The translations under genes were made by a program, and so were the position numbers. Shown here one piece after another: positions 25,470 through 37,000 of a stretch of DNA of 64,000 nt. Source of the stretch: Yoonia vestfoldensis DSM 16212 (GTDB lineage: Bacteria; Pseudomonadota; Alphaproteobacteria; Rhodobacterales; Rhodobacteraceae); the NCBI RefSeq assembly GCF_000382265.1, contig NZ_KB907985.1:1-64000 (forward strand). Reading direction: 5' to 3'. A model generated the notes under the pieces. That model did no database searches, had not been told where the DNA came from, and saw only the letters and a list, made by a program, of their open reading frames with translations. Numbering within the stretch: the stretch's first letter is position 1; each line of letters begins with the position of its first letter.

Positions 25470-26324
25470 TTATGGTGTCTGACGATTGCCCGCGAAGATG
25501 CCGAAGATGTTGTTGATGTCGTTTTCGCCGATGACGGTGAACACACCCCCGACTTCTGTTGGACCGCTAGGGTCGCCACCGAAGAAGGCGCCGCTGGCGG
25601 ATGGTCGAGGATCGTTCCGGATGGGTTGTACGACTTCAGTGCCATTCCGAAAAGTGATTGTGCCGCCGCTGAAAGTCGCGTTGCCGTTTGTATTCGTAAC
25701 GTTCAGGCCGTTCAGCCGGACCTCATCAAACGACAGGCCGCCATCAAGCCCGCTGATCGTGACGTCCACGAGATCGGTTTGAAAGTTCGACGTCAGAGTC
25801 ATGTTGCCCGTGCGATCTGCACGACCTTCCTGACCCTCCAGAAGCGCAGAGACCTGTGCCCTTCCGGCAAAAATGAAGGTGCCGCCTGCTGGCAGGTCTT
25901 GTGTCCGTGACACCACACCGATGATGTAGGGGGCATCAGAACCACCATTAATTCCAGACACCTGCACCGGTATCATGAATTGAAAGTTATCCGACGCGAA
26001 CAAGCGCGACTCGCTGACGAAAGTCGTGCCATCTGTCCAGGTTCTCTGATTTTCGTCGAAAACGCCATCGATCACGACATCACCAATCGTCAACTGTCGG
26101 CTCTGGCGGTCAAGCGTCCCGATTTCGATCACGGTGTTGGTCGCGACACCACCTTCACCTTGGACAATTCCGACCCCGGCAAGGGTGCTTTCGCCCGCCA
26201 CGGCACTATTGCCAAACGTCTGATACGTGAACACCGTCTGCGGTCCGCCACCGCCACCGCCACCGCAGGCCGACAAAAGCGCGATTGCGGCGCAGGCTCC
26301 GAATGTCTTGGTTGGAAAAGTCAT
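25470..26324 (-). CDS. TbpB-like surface/outer-membrane lipoprotein
   Basis: A 284-residue lipoprotein: signal peptide with lipobox LSAC (Cys at residue 20), followed by a run of seven glycines. The body is beta-rich. The C-terminal ASGAFFGGDPSGPTEVGGVF then GIFAGNRQ is the ending of transferrin-binding-protein-like beta-barrel domains, in which an EvGG motif closes the barrel. Such lipoproteins can be sent to the cell surface by Slam-type exporters; none is seen nearby. It follows the RTX protein by 31 bp and is probably co-transcribed with it. Iron binding is not implied by the fold alone. Confidence 0.72.
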   Translation of the reverse strand: MTFPTKTFGACAAIALLSACGGGGGGGPQTVFTYQTFGNSAVAGESTLAGVGIVQGEGGVATNTVIEIGTLDRQSRQLTIGDVVIDGVFDENQRTWTDGTTFVSESRLFASDNFQFMIPVQVSGINGGSDAPYIIGVVSRTQDLPAGGTFIFAGRAQVSALLEGQEGRADRTGNMTLTSNFQTDLVDVTISGLDGGLSFDEVRLNGLNVTNTNGNATFSGGTITFRNGTEVVQPIRNDPRPSASGAFFGGDPSGPTEVGGVFTVIGENDINNIFGIFAGNRQTP

Positions 26325-26355
26325 GGTCGAACCCTCGATCCGGTCAATTGCGGCT

Positions 26356-29103
26356 TTAGAAAATGAAGCTGTCGGCGGTGAGCTGGTCGGCGGTCAGACC
26401 GACGAAGGTCAGCGAATTATCGTTGTCGTCGATGAATCTCAGTACGGCACCGTTGTCGCTGTCGGTCACCGTGAAGTCGTTGAAATCAGATCCTGCAAAG
26501 GCGCGAAGGTCGACCTTGTCCAGCCCGACGGTGAAGTCGCGCGTCGGGGTGCCGACGATCTGGAACGTTCCGCCGACGAAATCGGCATCGAAATCGGCAA
26601 TCCTGTCATTCCCGTAATCCGGGCCGAACACGAACACATCCGCCCCCAGACCGCCGCGCAGGTAATCGTCGCCCGCGCCACCGTCGAGCCTGTCACCCGC
26701 GCCGATCAGGCTGGACGCGTAATCGCCGTCGAGGAAATCGTTCCCCGCCCCGCCGGTGATCGTGTCGCGTCCGACGCCGCCCTTGAAATAGTTGCTGTCG
26801 CCGGGCAGGCCGTTTGCGTCGTCGATCTCGTTCGACCCGCTCAGCGCGGTGATGTTGTCATTGCCCGCGCCACCGGACAGCTTGTCATTGCCGAACGGGT
26901 CGGTGATGACGTCATTGCCCGCGCCACCCTGCACCGTATCATTTCCCGCCCCAGTGTCGATCCTGTCTCCCGCGCTGCTGCCGGTGATAAATTCGTTGCC
27001 GCGCCCGAAAAAGGCGGCGGGTCCGTCAGCGACCAGCGTATAGGCCGCGCCGGTGTCCGCGACGTTATCCTCGGTGCGCGCCTCGATGGTGAAGGAGAAA
27101 CTGTTGCTGGCGCCTTCGGGCAGGATCGTTTCGGTCCGGTCTTCGGTTGAATCCGCCAGACCGGGGTTCAGGATATAGGTAAAGGTCGTCCCGTTATCGC
27201 TGATGATGAACGTGCCGAACTCGCCCACAATCGTCTGCCCCGAGAAGTCGGGGTTTTGCCCGTTGTCGGGGTCGTTGGTCGCAAAACTGCCAGTGATTGA
27301 GGCAAAATCCTCGGTCAGGAGCACGTCACCCAGCAGCAGGCCCGCCACAGTCGGGTTTGGAGTGAGGGTGTACACAATCGGATCATCCTCGCCGATGATC
27401 GTGATGTTGATCGCGCGCTGGCTGCCGTTGGAGGCGGTCAGGATGATCCGGTCGGTGATGGTTTCGCCGTCCGCCAGAGCGCGGAGCGTGTCGATGCCAG
27501 CCCCGTTGAGCGTATAAATCCAGCGGTCGAGGTCGTTGTTTATCTCGTCGTCCTCAACGACCAACGTGCCATATTGGCCGAGGCCTTCAGGTTCATCCTC
27601 TTCAAGTTGATCAAATGTTGCATCCGGATCGCCGACCACGGAAATCGAAATGGTGCCTGTGGCAGTTGTCTGGTTTTCGCCAAGGTCGATCATACCAATC
27701 GTCGTGCCGCCGAACATCACGTTGTTGTTTGTGATGATGAACGGGACTTCTGGCGCAATGTTACCTAAGAACGTGCTGACGTCGATTTCGCCTTCTGCGG
27801 TTTCCAGCGCCTCGATGTTGGCACGTCCGCCAAGAACGCCAAAGACTTGGCCAGCGCCGAAACCGGCGTCACTCGCGCCAAATGCGAGGTCGTTGATCCC
27901 GTCGTTGTTCACGTCGCCGATGGAGCCACCTGCCAAGGCCTCTCCGAAAAAACCGAGGTCGATATTGCTAAAGATGAACCCGTTCGTGCCGTCCAGAGTT
28001 TCGACGTCAAGGCTGGCAAGGTCCACCCCGCCGAATACCAGATAGGCCCGACCTTTTTCATCTACCACGCCGCCGATCAGCAGATCGTCAACCCCATCGC
28101 CACTTACATCACCGACATTGGTGGCAAAGAAACTGCCTGGGTTGTTGCCGATTGGACCCGTAATGACCGCACCGTCCATCGCGCTCAGTGACCCAAGGTT
28201 ATAGCTGTCATCGAAGCCGCCAGCCGTACCAAACAGAACATAGGTTTCGCCGGCATTGGGCGCCACAATGATCAGGTCGTCGATGCCGTCATTGTTCAGA
28301 TCGCCCGATGAAAGCGTCGTGCCTGCACCGCCGCCAAGGTCGGCACCTGTCAGGGTAAAGGTCTGGCCCCCATTGATTGAAACAGTCACCGTCCCTGCGC
28401 CGGATGCCGCGTCGGGGGACCCGATGGCCAGATCGGCGGTGCCGTCGCCGTTCAGGTCGAGGTCTGCGACGATCGCGCTGCCGAACTTGCCGCCCTCGGC
28501 CACGACTTCCAGATCGTATTCGGTAAGATCGATGTTCTCGGTTTCATCCGAAAGATCAACGATAGCCACTGAACCCGCAGATGCATTGGCAAGCGAGTCG
28601 CCAATATAAAGCGTCGCACCACCCGGCCCCTGCACCGCCGCCAGACTGCTGCCAAAGCCGCCTGTGCCCGCAAAGCCGTTGATGATGATCCCTTTGGTGC
28701 CGTCAAGGTCCGCGACTGTCAGATCACCCGACAACGGGACCGCGCTACCGAACAGGATATAGACCGCTCCGTTGTCGCTGTTTGCCAGCGGTGCGGCGAT
28801 GGCGACATCGTCGAACCCGTCGCCGTTGAAATCGTAGCCGCCAAGAAGGACGACACCCGCCCCGCTGCCTGCCTCGACCGAGAAGGTCAGCTGCGCAAGG
28901 CTGCTCGCATCGGATGGAAACCCAGGCTCGGTCTCGGACGCGACGCCCGTGTATATGATCGCGCCGACTGTGCCCGTGTTGGCTGTCCCGACAATGAATT
29001 CACGGTTGACGCCCGATGTGTCGAAATTCCCCGCCGCAGCGATCGACCTGCCAAGGCCGTCAGCATCAGTGCCCTCCAGGATGAAAAATGCTGAGCCGGC
29101 CAT
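26356..29103 (-). CDS. FG-GAP/VCBS/RTX secreted protein
   Basis: A 915-residue acidic protein, probably exported by type I secretion. Five FG-GAP/integrin-alpha-type calcium loops (DFNGDGFDD, DLNGDGTAD, DLNNDGIDD, DVSGDGVDD, DVNNDGIND; about residues 95-410) suggest a beta-propeller. VCBS-like domains with the sequence LADGETITDRIILTASNGSQ follow (about 500-700). RTX nonapeptide repeats (GGAGNDVI, GGAGNDNI, GGAGNDFL, GGAGDDYL; about 740-850) bind calcium. The end TADQLTADSFIF is the classical type I secretion C-terminus. There is no N-terminal signal peptide, as expected. Function is probably surface attachment. No transport genes adjoin. Next are the lipoprotein and SapC genes on the same strand. 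Confidence 0.88.
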   Translation of the reverse strand: MAGSAFFILEGTDADGLGRSIAAAGNFDTSGVNREFIVGTANTGTVGAIIYTGVASETEPGFPSDASSLAQLTFSVEAGSGAGVVLLGGYDFNGDGFDDVAIAAPLANSDNGAVYILFGSAVPLSGDLTVADLDGTKGIIINGFAGTGGFGSSLAAVQGPGGATLYIGDSLANASAGSVAIVDLSDETENIDLTEYDLEVVAEGGKFGSAIVADLDLNGDGTADLAIGSPDAASGAGTVTVSINGGQTFTLTGADLGGGAGTTLSSGDLNNDGIDDLIIVAPNAGETYVLFGTAGGFDDSYNLGSLSAMDGAVITGPIGNNPGSFFATNVGDVSGDGVDDLLIGGVVDEKGRAYLVFGGVDLASLDVETLDGTNGFIFSNIDLGFFGEALAGGSIGDVNNDGINDLAFGASDAGFGAGQVFGVLGGRANIEALETAEGEIDVSTFLGNIAPEVPFIITNNNVMFGGTTIGMIDLGENQTTATGTISISVVGDPDATFDQLEEDEPEGLGQYGTLVVEDDEINNDLDRWIYTLNGAGIDTLRALADGETITDRIILTASNGSQRAINITIIGEDDPIVYTLTPNPTVAGLLLGDVLLTEDFASITGSFATNDPDNGQNPDFSGQTIVGEFGTFIISDNGTTFTYILNPGLADSTEDRTETILPEGASNSFSFTIEARTEDNVADTGAAYTLVADGPAAFFGRGNEFITGSSAGDRIDTGAGNDTVQGGAGNDVITDPFGNDKLSGGAGNDNITALSGSNEIDDANGLPGDSNYFKGGVGRDTITGGAGNDFLDGDYASSLIGAGDRLDGGAGDDYLRGGLGADVFVFGPDYGNDRIADFDADFVGGTFQIVGTPTRDFTVGLDKVDLRAFAGSDFNDFTVTDSDNGAVLRFIDDNDNSLTFVGLTADQLTADSFIF

Positions 29104-29403
29104 GTGAATTCCTTTGAAATCGTTATGCTGTCGTCACAAATATACTAATCGGCTCGCGCCCTCGAATGTGGAAACTTAAACACCGTCGCAGGCTGTGCCG
29201 CAATTGATTTGTTAAGAAAATGCAAACTTCCGAACAGATTGGCGCGAAAAATCCGGCAAGGCCATCGGTTTCGCGGCACGACGACAACCATGGTCGCTGG
29301 CCAAGAGATCGCTTTCCAATCCGGCTGCGCCCATGGCAGGTTGCCGCGGGGGCGCATCAGCCGCCCGGTGGCGCCGGCACTGGCGCAAAGCGGAGCCCGA
29401 GAC
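29104..29403. other. Divergent intergenic region between the RTX protein and methyltransferase genes
   Basis: About 300 bp without a convincing gene. The first 110 bp is AT-rich (for example TATACTAATCGG near 29141) and probably holds the promoter of the RTX gene on the minus strand. In the right part the reading frame of the methyltransferase extends back to 29209, but its codons there look non-coding. I see no clear operator or hairpin. Confidence 0.5.
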
Positions 29404-30375
29404 ATGTCCGACTTTCCATGGCTTGAGACCTTGCAGGGGGCGGCGGCCGTCGATGTGGCGGCACGCTCCGATCTGCTGGCGCGCCTTGCGGAGGGGGCGG
29501 GAACCGTTGCCTGCCCGCCAGTGCTGGAAAGTTTGCTGATCGGGGCCGGCGTGCTGCATCAGACCGGCGAAGGGCCGGTCCTGACCGCTGGTTTCGCGCA
29601 GGCATGGCGGCGTGATGCTGCGGGGATCATGGCGCGCGCATCCTTTATCCGCCGGGCTGCGGCGGACGTGGCGACGGGCCTCGACGACCTCGTGTCGGAC
29701 GTGCCAGCCTTCATGGCGAAATCAGCGACCTTCCGGCTGTTCCGTTACGACATGGCCGAAGGGATCAGCGCGCAACATCTGGCGGCGACGCGGCCGTGGG
29801 TCGACTATGTCGAATCACTTTCGCAAAGTGAAATTCCGCTTCTTCTGCCGCTCATTGATGTGCGCCCCGGCGACCGTGTGCTGGAAATCGGCGGCAATAC
29901 GGGCCTGCTGTCGGCCGCGCTGGTTGCAGCCCATCACGGTGTTACGGCGCAGGTGCTGGACCTGCCTGCCGTCTGCGTGTTGGGGGACGAGCGGCGCGGC
30001 AGCGACACGCTGCGATTCGTGCCGGGGGATGCGCGCAAGGCGGAAACGATCAAGGGTTTTGCGGGTGCGGTGGATGTGGTCGTGTTCAAGTCCGTCCTGC
30101 ATGACTGGCCCGAGGCGGATGCCGCCGCGATGATCGCACGCTCTGCCGCGATATTGCCTGCGGGTGGGCGGTTGGTGATTTGCGAACGGGGGGCGTTCGG
30201 GGCCAGCGATGCGGCAGGCAAAGACATGATGGCGCTGGCAAATCTTGTTTTTTCACCGTTCTACCGAGACCCTGCGTTTTATGAGGGACTGATGACGGAC
30301 CTTGGCTTGCGCGTGGCACGGGCGCAGGTCGATTGCGACATGATATTTCATGTCACCACGGGGCAACGCCCATGA
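29404..30375 (+). CDS. SAM-dependent O-methyltransferase (acetylserotonin OMT-type)
   Basis: About 323 residues, starting MSDFPWLETLQGAAAVDVAA at ATG 29404 with GGAG 11 nt upstream. It has an N-terminal winged-helix-like dimerisation half and a C-terminal SAM domain: motif I VLEIGGNTGLLSAALV (about residue 160), then FVPGDARKAE and VVVFKSVLHDWPEADAAAMI, which is the family II O-methyltransferase hallmark (LHDW with the catalytic His). RLVICERGAFG and NLVFSPFYRDP complete the pattern. It methylates a hydroxyl on an unknown small molecule. The frame reads back to 29209 but without family similarity. Stop overlaps the next gene by 4 bp. Confidence 0.82.
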   Translation: MSDFPWLETLQGAAAVDVAARSDLLARLAEGAGTVACPPVLESLLIGAGVLHQTGEGPVLTAGFAQAWRRDAAGIMARASFIRRAAADVATGLDDLVSDVPAFMAKSATFRLFRYDMAEGISAQHLAATRPWVDYVESLSQSEIPLLLPLIDVRPGDRVLEIGGNTGLLSAALVAAHHGVTAQVLDLPAVCVLGDERRGSDTLRFVPGDARKAETIKGFAGAVDVVVFKSVLHDWPEADAAAMIARSAAILPAGGRLVICERGAFGASDAAGKDMMALANLVFSPFYRDPAFYEGLMTDLGLRVARAQVDCDMIFHVTTGQRP

Positions 30376-30908
30376 CGCGCAGGATCATCGCGATCTCTGG
30401 GCCGCCTGGTGCAGGGAAGTCGACACTGGCCGATGCCTTGGGTGCGCGCCTTGGAGGTGTGGTTGTCCGCTATGACGACCACGAGGTGATCACTTCATGG
30501 CCGCCCGAGCGGGTGATCGGCTGGCTTGATGCCGGGGCACCGCTGGAACAAGCTGTCGCGCCAGGCTTGCACGCCGCGTTGCTGGCGCAGACCGGGCTGG
30601 TCCTGTTTGAGACCCCCTTCGGTCGTGCCTGTCCCGACACCGGCGGGCTGATCGACTTTGCGATCTGGCTGGAATGTCCCGATGATATCGCGCTGACGCG
30701 CAAGCTTGGGGCGCTGGCACGGATGAACCACCGCAACCCCGCATTTGCGCAGTGGCTGACCGGGTGGCTGGATTCCTACACGGTCTTCACACGAAGGGCG
30801 CTTGCCGTTCAGCGCCTGCGCGTCATGCCGACAGCCGATGTCGCCATCATGGCCGATGCGGACCCCGCTACGGTCGTGTCAAGAAGTTTAATCCACCTAG
30901 TGGCATAA
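30372..30908 (+). CDS. Small P-loop NTPase, kinase-like (AAA_33 type)
   Basis: A protein of about 178 residues starting MTRRIIAISGPPGAGKST; the ATG overlaps the methyltransferase stop (ATGA), so the two are coupled. Walker A is GPPGAGKST (about residues 9-17); the Walker-B-like aspartate lies in GLIDFAIWLECPDD. Arginines in LTRKLGALARM could serve the lid, as in uridine- or gluconate-kinase-type enzymes. Residues EVITSWPPERVIGWLDAGAP suggest a substrate-binding loop. It may phosphorylate the same small molecule as the methyltransferase works on. Family assignment beyond kinase-like NTPase is uncertain. Confidence 0.7.
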   Translation: MTRRIIAISGPPGAGKSTLADALGARLGGVVVRYDDHEVITSWPPERVIGWLDAGAPLEQAVAPGLHAALLAQTGLVLFETPFGRACPDTGGLIDFAIWLECPDDIALTRKLGALARMNHRNPAFAQWLTGWLDSYTVFTRRALAVQRLRVMPTADVAIMADADPATVVSRSLIHLVA

Positions 30909-31096
30909 ATTTAACCACAAATTCGCCCAATTCTCTTGAAAAAGTAAACGGATAGCGCAAGAGTGGCCGCGTGTAGGTGGGTCAATTTCTGGCCTTCGTC
31001 CAAATATTTTGCAGGCGCTCCCAATAAAAGCCTGTGGTTCTGGTTTTAATTTTTGCTTGGGGTGCGGGAACTCCAAGGCTTTGGAAGGATTGGCTC

Positions 31097-34000
31097 ATGT
31101 CAATGCCATTTGATCGTCAAGCTGCTGGCGTGCTTCCTAAAATTCCATTGAACCGTCGAAATCGCGCGCGTCTGCGGCACAACGACCGGGCCCGCTTTGA
31201 GCGGATCAGGGACGCGGCATGGCGTCTTCTTCTCGACCCGATGGAACAGCGCGTGCTGCTGAGCGCGGACCCGTTGACGGTGAATCTGAACACCACAGCC
31301 GGTAGTACTGAGGCCGTGACGGTCCGCTTCTTCCAAGAAAGCAGTGCTGCTGACAACACGATCATCGTCCAGAAGGTGTCTATCAACTGGAGTGGTGCGG
31401 CGAGCGGTGTTCAGGACATCTATGAAATCGGCGTGGACAACAATGGCTTCACCATCAACACCGGCGCTGGCAACGAAGACGTCAGCATCGTTGTCGATAC
31501 GATCACCGGCACGCTTGATCCCGCGTTTTCGATTGTCGTGAACACCGAGGGCGGTGACGACAGTATAACCGTCACCAGTTTTGCCGAAGGCTATTCGGGC
31601 GATCTGAACCTGTCGGCCGAACAGATCACCATCAACAGTGATGTGTCGCTGGGCACCGATACCGCCAAGATCGGCGCGGTAAACCTTGTCGCCGCGGATA
31701 GCGGAACAGCCGCCTTGGTTGGCAGTACGTCAGTTCAGGCCAGCGTCACCATCGAAGGCTCTATCGTTTCGGATGACGTGGTCACGGTATCGGCAACAGC
31801 TGCCGTCACAGCCGACCAAACCTTTAGCGTCAGCGGTTTCAGCGGGTTTGACCTTGATGCGACGGCGACTGTTTCTGTTGGTGAAGATGCGCGCATCGAA
31901 GGCAGTGCTGTCTCGTTGACGGCAACGACAAACGCGAATGTCGATATCGACGGCAATGCCTTGCTGGCATTGGTTGCGCTGACCGACCTTGAAACCACCA
32001 CGACCGTGTCCATCGCGGAAGGTGCGATCATCACCGCAGGCGCGGGCGATCTGGATGCAGCCACCGCAGGCAACCAGTCGCTCATCATCGCCGCTATGAC
32101 CGACACTGATGTTGATGTCGCGCTGCAATCTGCCGCTGACTTCTTCACCGGGGTGACGCTTGGCGGTTTTGACCTTCTGGTCTCCACCCTCGATGTCGCA
32201 CGCAATACCAGCGTGGAGATCAACGGGGCGGCAGGTCCGGGCAATGGCGCGACGATCAACGCGGGCGGTCTGGCTGTTATTTCGGCCACCAGCAGCGGCG
32301 ACATCAGCAACATCATCGAGGCCGATTTCGTCGGCGTGGCGCTGACCAATTTCAGCAACGACGTGACCGAGATCATCGGCAGCCATCTGTCCAGCACCAC
32401 GCTGGGCCTGTCGCTGCAGGCGACCGCGCTGACCCAGACCGTCACCGAAGGCAAGGTCGCCACGAACACTTCGGGCGATGCGGGCGCGAATACTGCTGCC
32501 TCTGTTGCGGCGACGCGGGTGTCGTTCTCGGATTCCGTGCTGAACGTGACAGGCGGCGGTATCGCCGTCGGTGCGACCGACAGTGCGCGTTTTTACGCGA
32601 CATCGACATCGGCCAAGCTGAACCCGACGGTTTTTGCCAAGGTCGATCTTGATTACGCCGCCGCGCTGAACCTGCTGAACCGTGACACGACGGTTGCCCT
32701 GACCAACACCACGCTGGATTCGGATGGCGCGACGGTGGTGCAGGCGAACAGCGCGGTCTGGTCGATCGTTCTGGCCGAAAAGATGCAGGCCATCGGCAAT
32801 ACCGCGACACCGTTCAACAATGCCAATGCCGGTGACCAAGGCTTTATCTTTGGCGGCACCTTGGCCGTGAACGAGATGAACGGCGATGTCAGCGTCACGA
32901 CGACCGGCGGCCAGATCGACGGCGCGACCGTCACCGTGGCTGCGGCGAACGACGCGATCTTCAATTCACGGGCTGAAGCGGGCCAATCACTGAGTGGAAG
33001 AAGCGGCGGTGCCGTCGGTGTTTCCGTCGCGATGAACGTGCTTGGCTTCAGCGTCGACAATTACCTTTTGTTCGGGATCGACGCGCTGATCGGCATCGGC
33101 ATGGGGACCACACTGGACGGCTACGGCGCTGTCGTCACGATGAACGGCACTGCCGTCAACGCGACAGGCAATGCGGCGATGACCGCAAACAACCAGTTGA
33201 AGGCCAATGCCTTCATGTCGAACGCTGCCGAAAGCGTGGCGGATAGTGCGTTCAAGAACAATTCCGGCGGGGCTGTGGCTCTCGCCATGGCGACGAACAA
33301 GATTGCGACACGGGCGCGGGTCGATATTTCTGGTGCGGCGGGCGACATTGTCGCTGCCAAGCTTGATGTGCTGGCCAATGATGATGCACAGATCACGGCC
33401 GAAACCCTGATTGTCGCCTCAAGCGTGTCGTCGTCGAACTTCGGTCTGGCGCTTGCCGATACGCTGATTGCCACGTTTGCCGATGCGAAGTACCGCACCG
33501 ACGGCACCAAGGTCTATGAGGACGACATTCGCGGTTTGGCGCTGGATGAAGTTATCGGCACGGTCAGTCTCCAGTTCGGCGACCGCGTCATGCTCTTGCC
33601 ATCGTTCGAGGCGTCAGGAGATGGCGACGGCGTCGAAAGCACGACCTATACCTTTATGGGTGCCGCCGCGACGGACGTTGATCTGACGAACACCGATTTC
33701 ACCGACAAATCGCTTTGGCAGGCGACGCCGGAAACCAATATCGTACCCACCGGCATCAACTTTGCCGAAAGCGAAAGCACCGCGCTGGGTGGTATGCTGG
33801 TCCGCAACGAAGTGAACACAGAAGCCCTGGCAACCGTGTCGCAAGTCACCCTGACGATCGGTGGTGATACCACCATTTCGGCGATCGAAAACACGCTGGT
33901 CACAGCGTTGGGCGATCTCGGCATCTCGTCGTCGGGTGGCAGCAGCATCACAGGCGAAGGGTCCAGCCTTGCCGCAGGTGGCGCGCTTGTGATCAACACG

Positions 34001-37000
34001 GTGCAGGGGCAGGCGACGGCGACGTTGATAGATGCGGATGGGTCCGTCATTGCGGGCCAACTGGCCGTAAATGCCACCAGCACGATCACGCTGGATGCAA
34101 CCCTGAACGCCCTGGTCACGTCCGAGGATGAAACCGGCTTTTTGTTGGTCGCGTTCAACACGCTGGGCTATAACCCCGGTAACATCCTTCTGCAGACGCT
34201 GGATGCCCTGATCGGGCTGGAACTGGGCGATAAGAACGCCGCGACGACCACCGCCGGAATTGATAGTGACGGCATCACCGCGGCTGGCATCAGCGTGACG
34301 GCGACCAATGCCGCGACCCTGTCGTCCGATCGCACGTCCAACGCGGAATCGGCTGGCGCGGCGCTTGCAGGTGCCGGAGGCGAGGTGATGGCCGGCACGC
34401 TGGTGTCGAACGCGCTTGTCGGCGGGGCAGAGGCCTATATCCGCAACGCCGGCACGACTGCCATCACCACGACAGGCGGCGCCATCACGGTGACGGCAGA
34501 TGACGCGGCGACCTTGTCGGCAACCAGCGCTTCGGTTGCATCACAATCGGCGGCCAGCGATGTGCTGGGCACCGTGATCAACGAAATCGGGCAGGCGTTG
34601 CTGGATGCCTATACCTATACCGACAAGTCCGGCACGCGGGACCTGAAATTCGGTGACACCGTCTATGTCGATGATGTCGTTTACAAATTCATGGGCAAGA
34701 GCGCGACAGGTGTGGACCTTGCTGACGCGACCTATACCGATATCAACCTGTGGAAAGTCATGTCCGCGACGACCATCGTACCGTCGCAGCTTTCCAAGGG
34801 CCTGGCCAAGCTGGCCGGGCTGAAGGCGGGGGATTCCAAGTCCAGCTTTGCGATGATCACCCGCAACGAGGTCGAAGGCGGCGCAAAAGCCTTCGTCATG
34901 AACGCCACTCTGACGGCGAACGGGTCGATCGAGGTGACGGCGACTGAGCGGTCCCGTCTGACGGCATTGGAAACCAGCCAGATCACTGCGAAGGTCACGA
35001 AAGCGGGCGTTCTCGCCACCAATGCGGTGCTGTCGCAGGCGCAGGCCTTTGTCGAAGGATCGAGGCTGACCGCCAACGGTGCAGACAGCGAGATCAACGT
35101 CAAGGCGCTGAACCTCGTCGTGGCCGATGCGACCGTGACACTGGCGGCGAGCGCCAAAGGCGATGCTCTCGGCCTCGTTTTCGCGTTCAACACGGTCGGG
35201 TACGACAATCACAACGTATTTTTTCAGGCTGTAGAGGCGCTTTTGGGCGCCGACTACCTGACGCCGCTGGTCACGGAATCCCGGACCTATGGCGCAGAGG
35301 CCTATGTCAACGCGTCCAACCTGACTGCTGCCGGTGACATCAGTGTCACCGCCGAAAGCCGCGAACTTGTCGGCACAACCGATGGCTCGGTGACCGCGCA
35401 AATGCTGGACGACATGGGTGTCGAAAGCGGTGATGACGTCGATGCCGAAGGCGATGCCGCATTCGCCGATGCGCTGCGCGCGCAGCTGATCGCGATGGGC
35501 GCTCTGGAAACAGGGTCTGAAACCGCGCTGAAGGTCGAAACGCTGGCCGTTGGTCGCCAGTGGTATGTCATGGATGACGCAGGCACGATCTGGCAGGTGC
35601 TGGCGGAACGCAACGCCGCCGATACGGCCACCCTCATCAACGTCTATCTGGTCAACCTGCTGAATGCGCGTGTGGGCAACGACCAATCGGTCAAGGCCAA
35701 GAACGACGCCGTGCTGGTCGACCGTTTCATCGCGCAAGACAAGCTCGACAAGGACAAGGCCGCTGCCGACAAGAAAGGCGAGGAATTCAAGGGCAAGCTG
35801 AAATACGGCACAAGCGGCGCGGCTGCCGGTGGTATCCTTGCGTCCAACAAGGTCCTGAGCGAGACGAAAGCCTGGATCAAGGGCGATATCGCCAAGTTCA
35901 AATCGACTGAGACCGTCACGGAATTGTACACCGGCGATGTCGTGCGCGCGGGTGATGCGTTCTATGAATACACCGGCGCCGATCAGGTCCGTGTGACGGA
36001 TTACGACCATCTGAGCATCGCGGAACCCGTGACGCTGGACGATGGGGACACGATCAAACTGTCCGCGGATATCCGTCAACCCGGCACCATGGGTGTCGGC
36101 GAGATCATCATCCCTGGCGCGCTGGTCTTCAAGGCAGGCGATATTGTGCGCTATTCCGGTGCTCCACAGACAGACACCGACGGCATCGACCTCGAAGCGT
36201 TGATCCGCGCCAACGCGGCAGCCTTTGCGGTGATCAATCCGGTGGTGTCCATCGATCTGTCCACGATCGATTATGCGACGAGTGCAGACTGGACCGCCGT
36301 CGTCGCGACTGCGACCTACACCGTCAATTCCACCGGCGGCACCGTCAGTGTTTTCGCTGCCGACACTGCCAACCTGCGCGTCGATACCTCGCTGTCCGTG
36401 CTGGCCGAAGTGTCCAACAACATCGACGGTTTCAAGAAGCTGGCGAACATTTTCACGCAGGACGACTATAGCTATACGACGGCATCAGGCGCGCAGAAGC
36501 TCTTCAAGGAAGACGTCGTGCGGATCACCACCGCCAATGCTCCCGCAGGTCAGGAAGGCAAATACTACCGCTTTATCGGCAATGACATGGCGTCCGAACC
36601 CGGCGACCTGATCCCGCTGACCGTCGTGGTCAATCTGGGCGCGCTGATCGCGGATGCGAGCCAAGGCGCTGTCATGGGTGCGCAGAACCTGCTTGATACA
36701 AGCTATTGGGAAGAACTCACCCAGACTTCGGACCTGTCAGATATCCTGTTCCCCGATGTGGGGAACCTTGCCGATTCCGACAGCAAGGCGTTGGGCGGCG
36801 TGATTGTTCTCAACGATGTGCAGGGCGGGGTGTCCGCCAGCATCGACGGCATGGCGATCATCGCCAGCACGGGCGTCGATGTGACCGCGATCGCGAATGC
36901 ATCGCTGCTTGCCAATCTGATTTCTTCGGTCAAAAGCTCGGGCGGGTCCGCCTGGGGTTCGGGCAGTTCCATCGCAAAGCAGGGTGCCATCGCGACCAAC

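Noticed and set aside
29209..29403. An N-terminal extension of the methyltransferase frame
   Set aside because: No family similarity; a ribosome site sits before ATG 29404.
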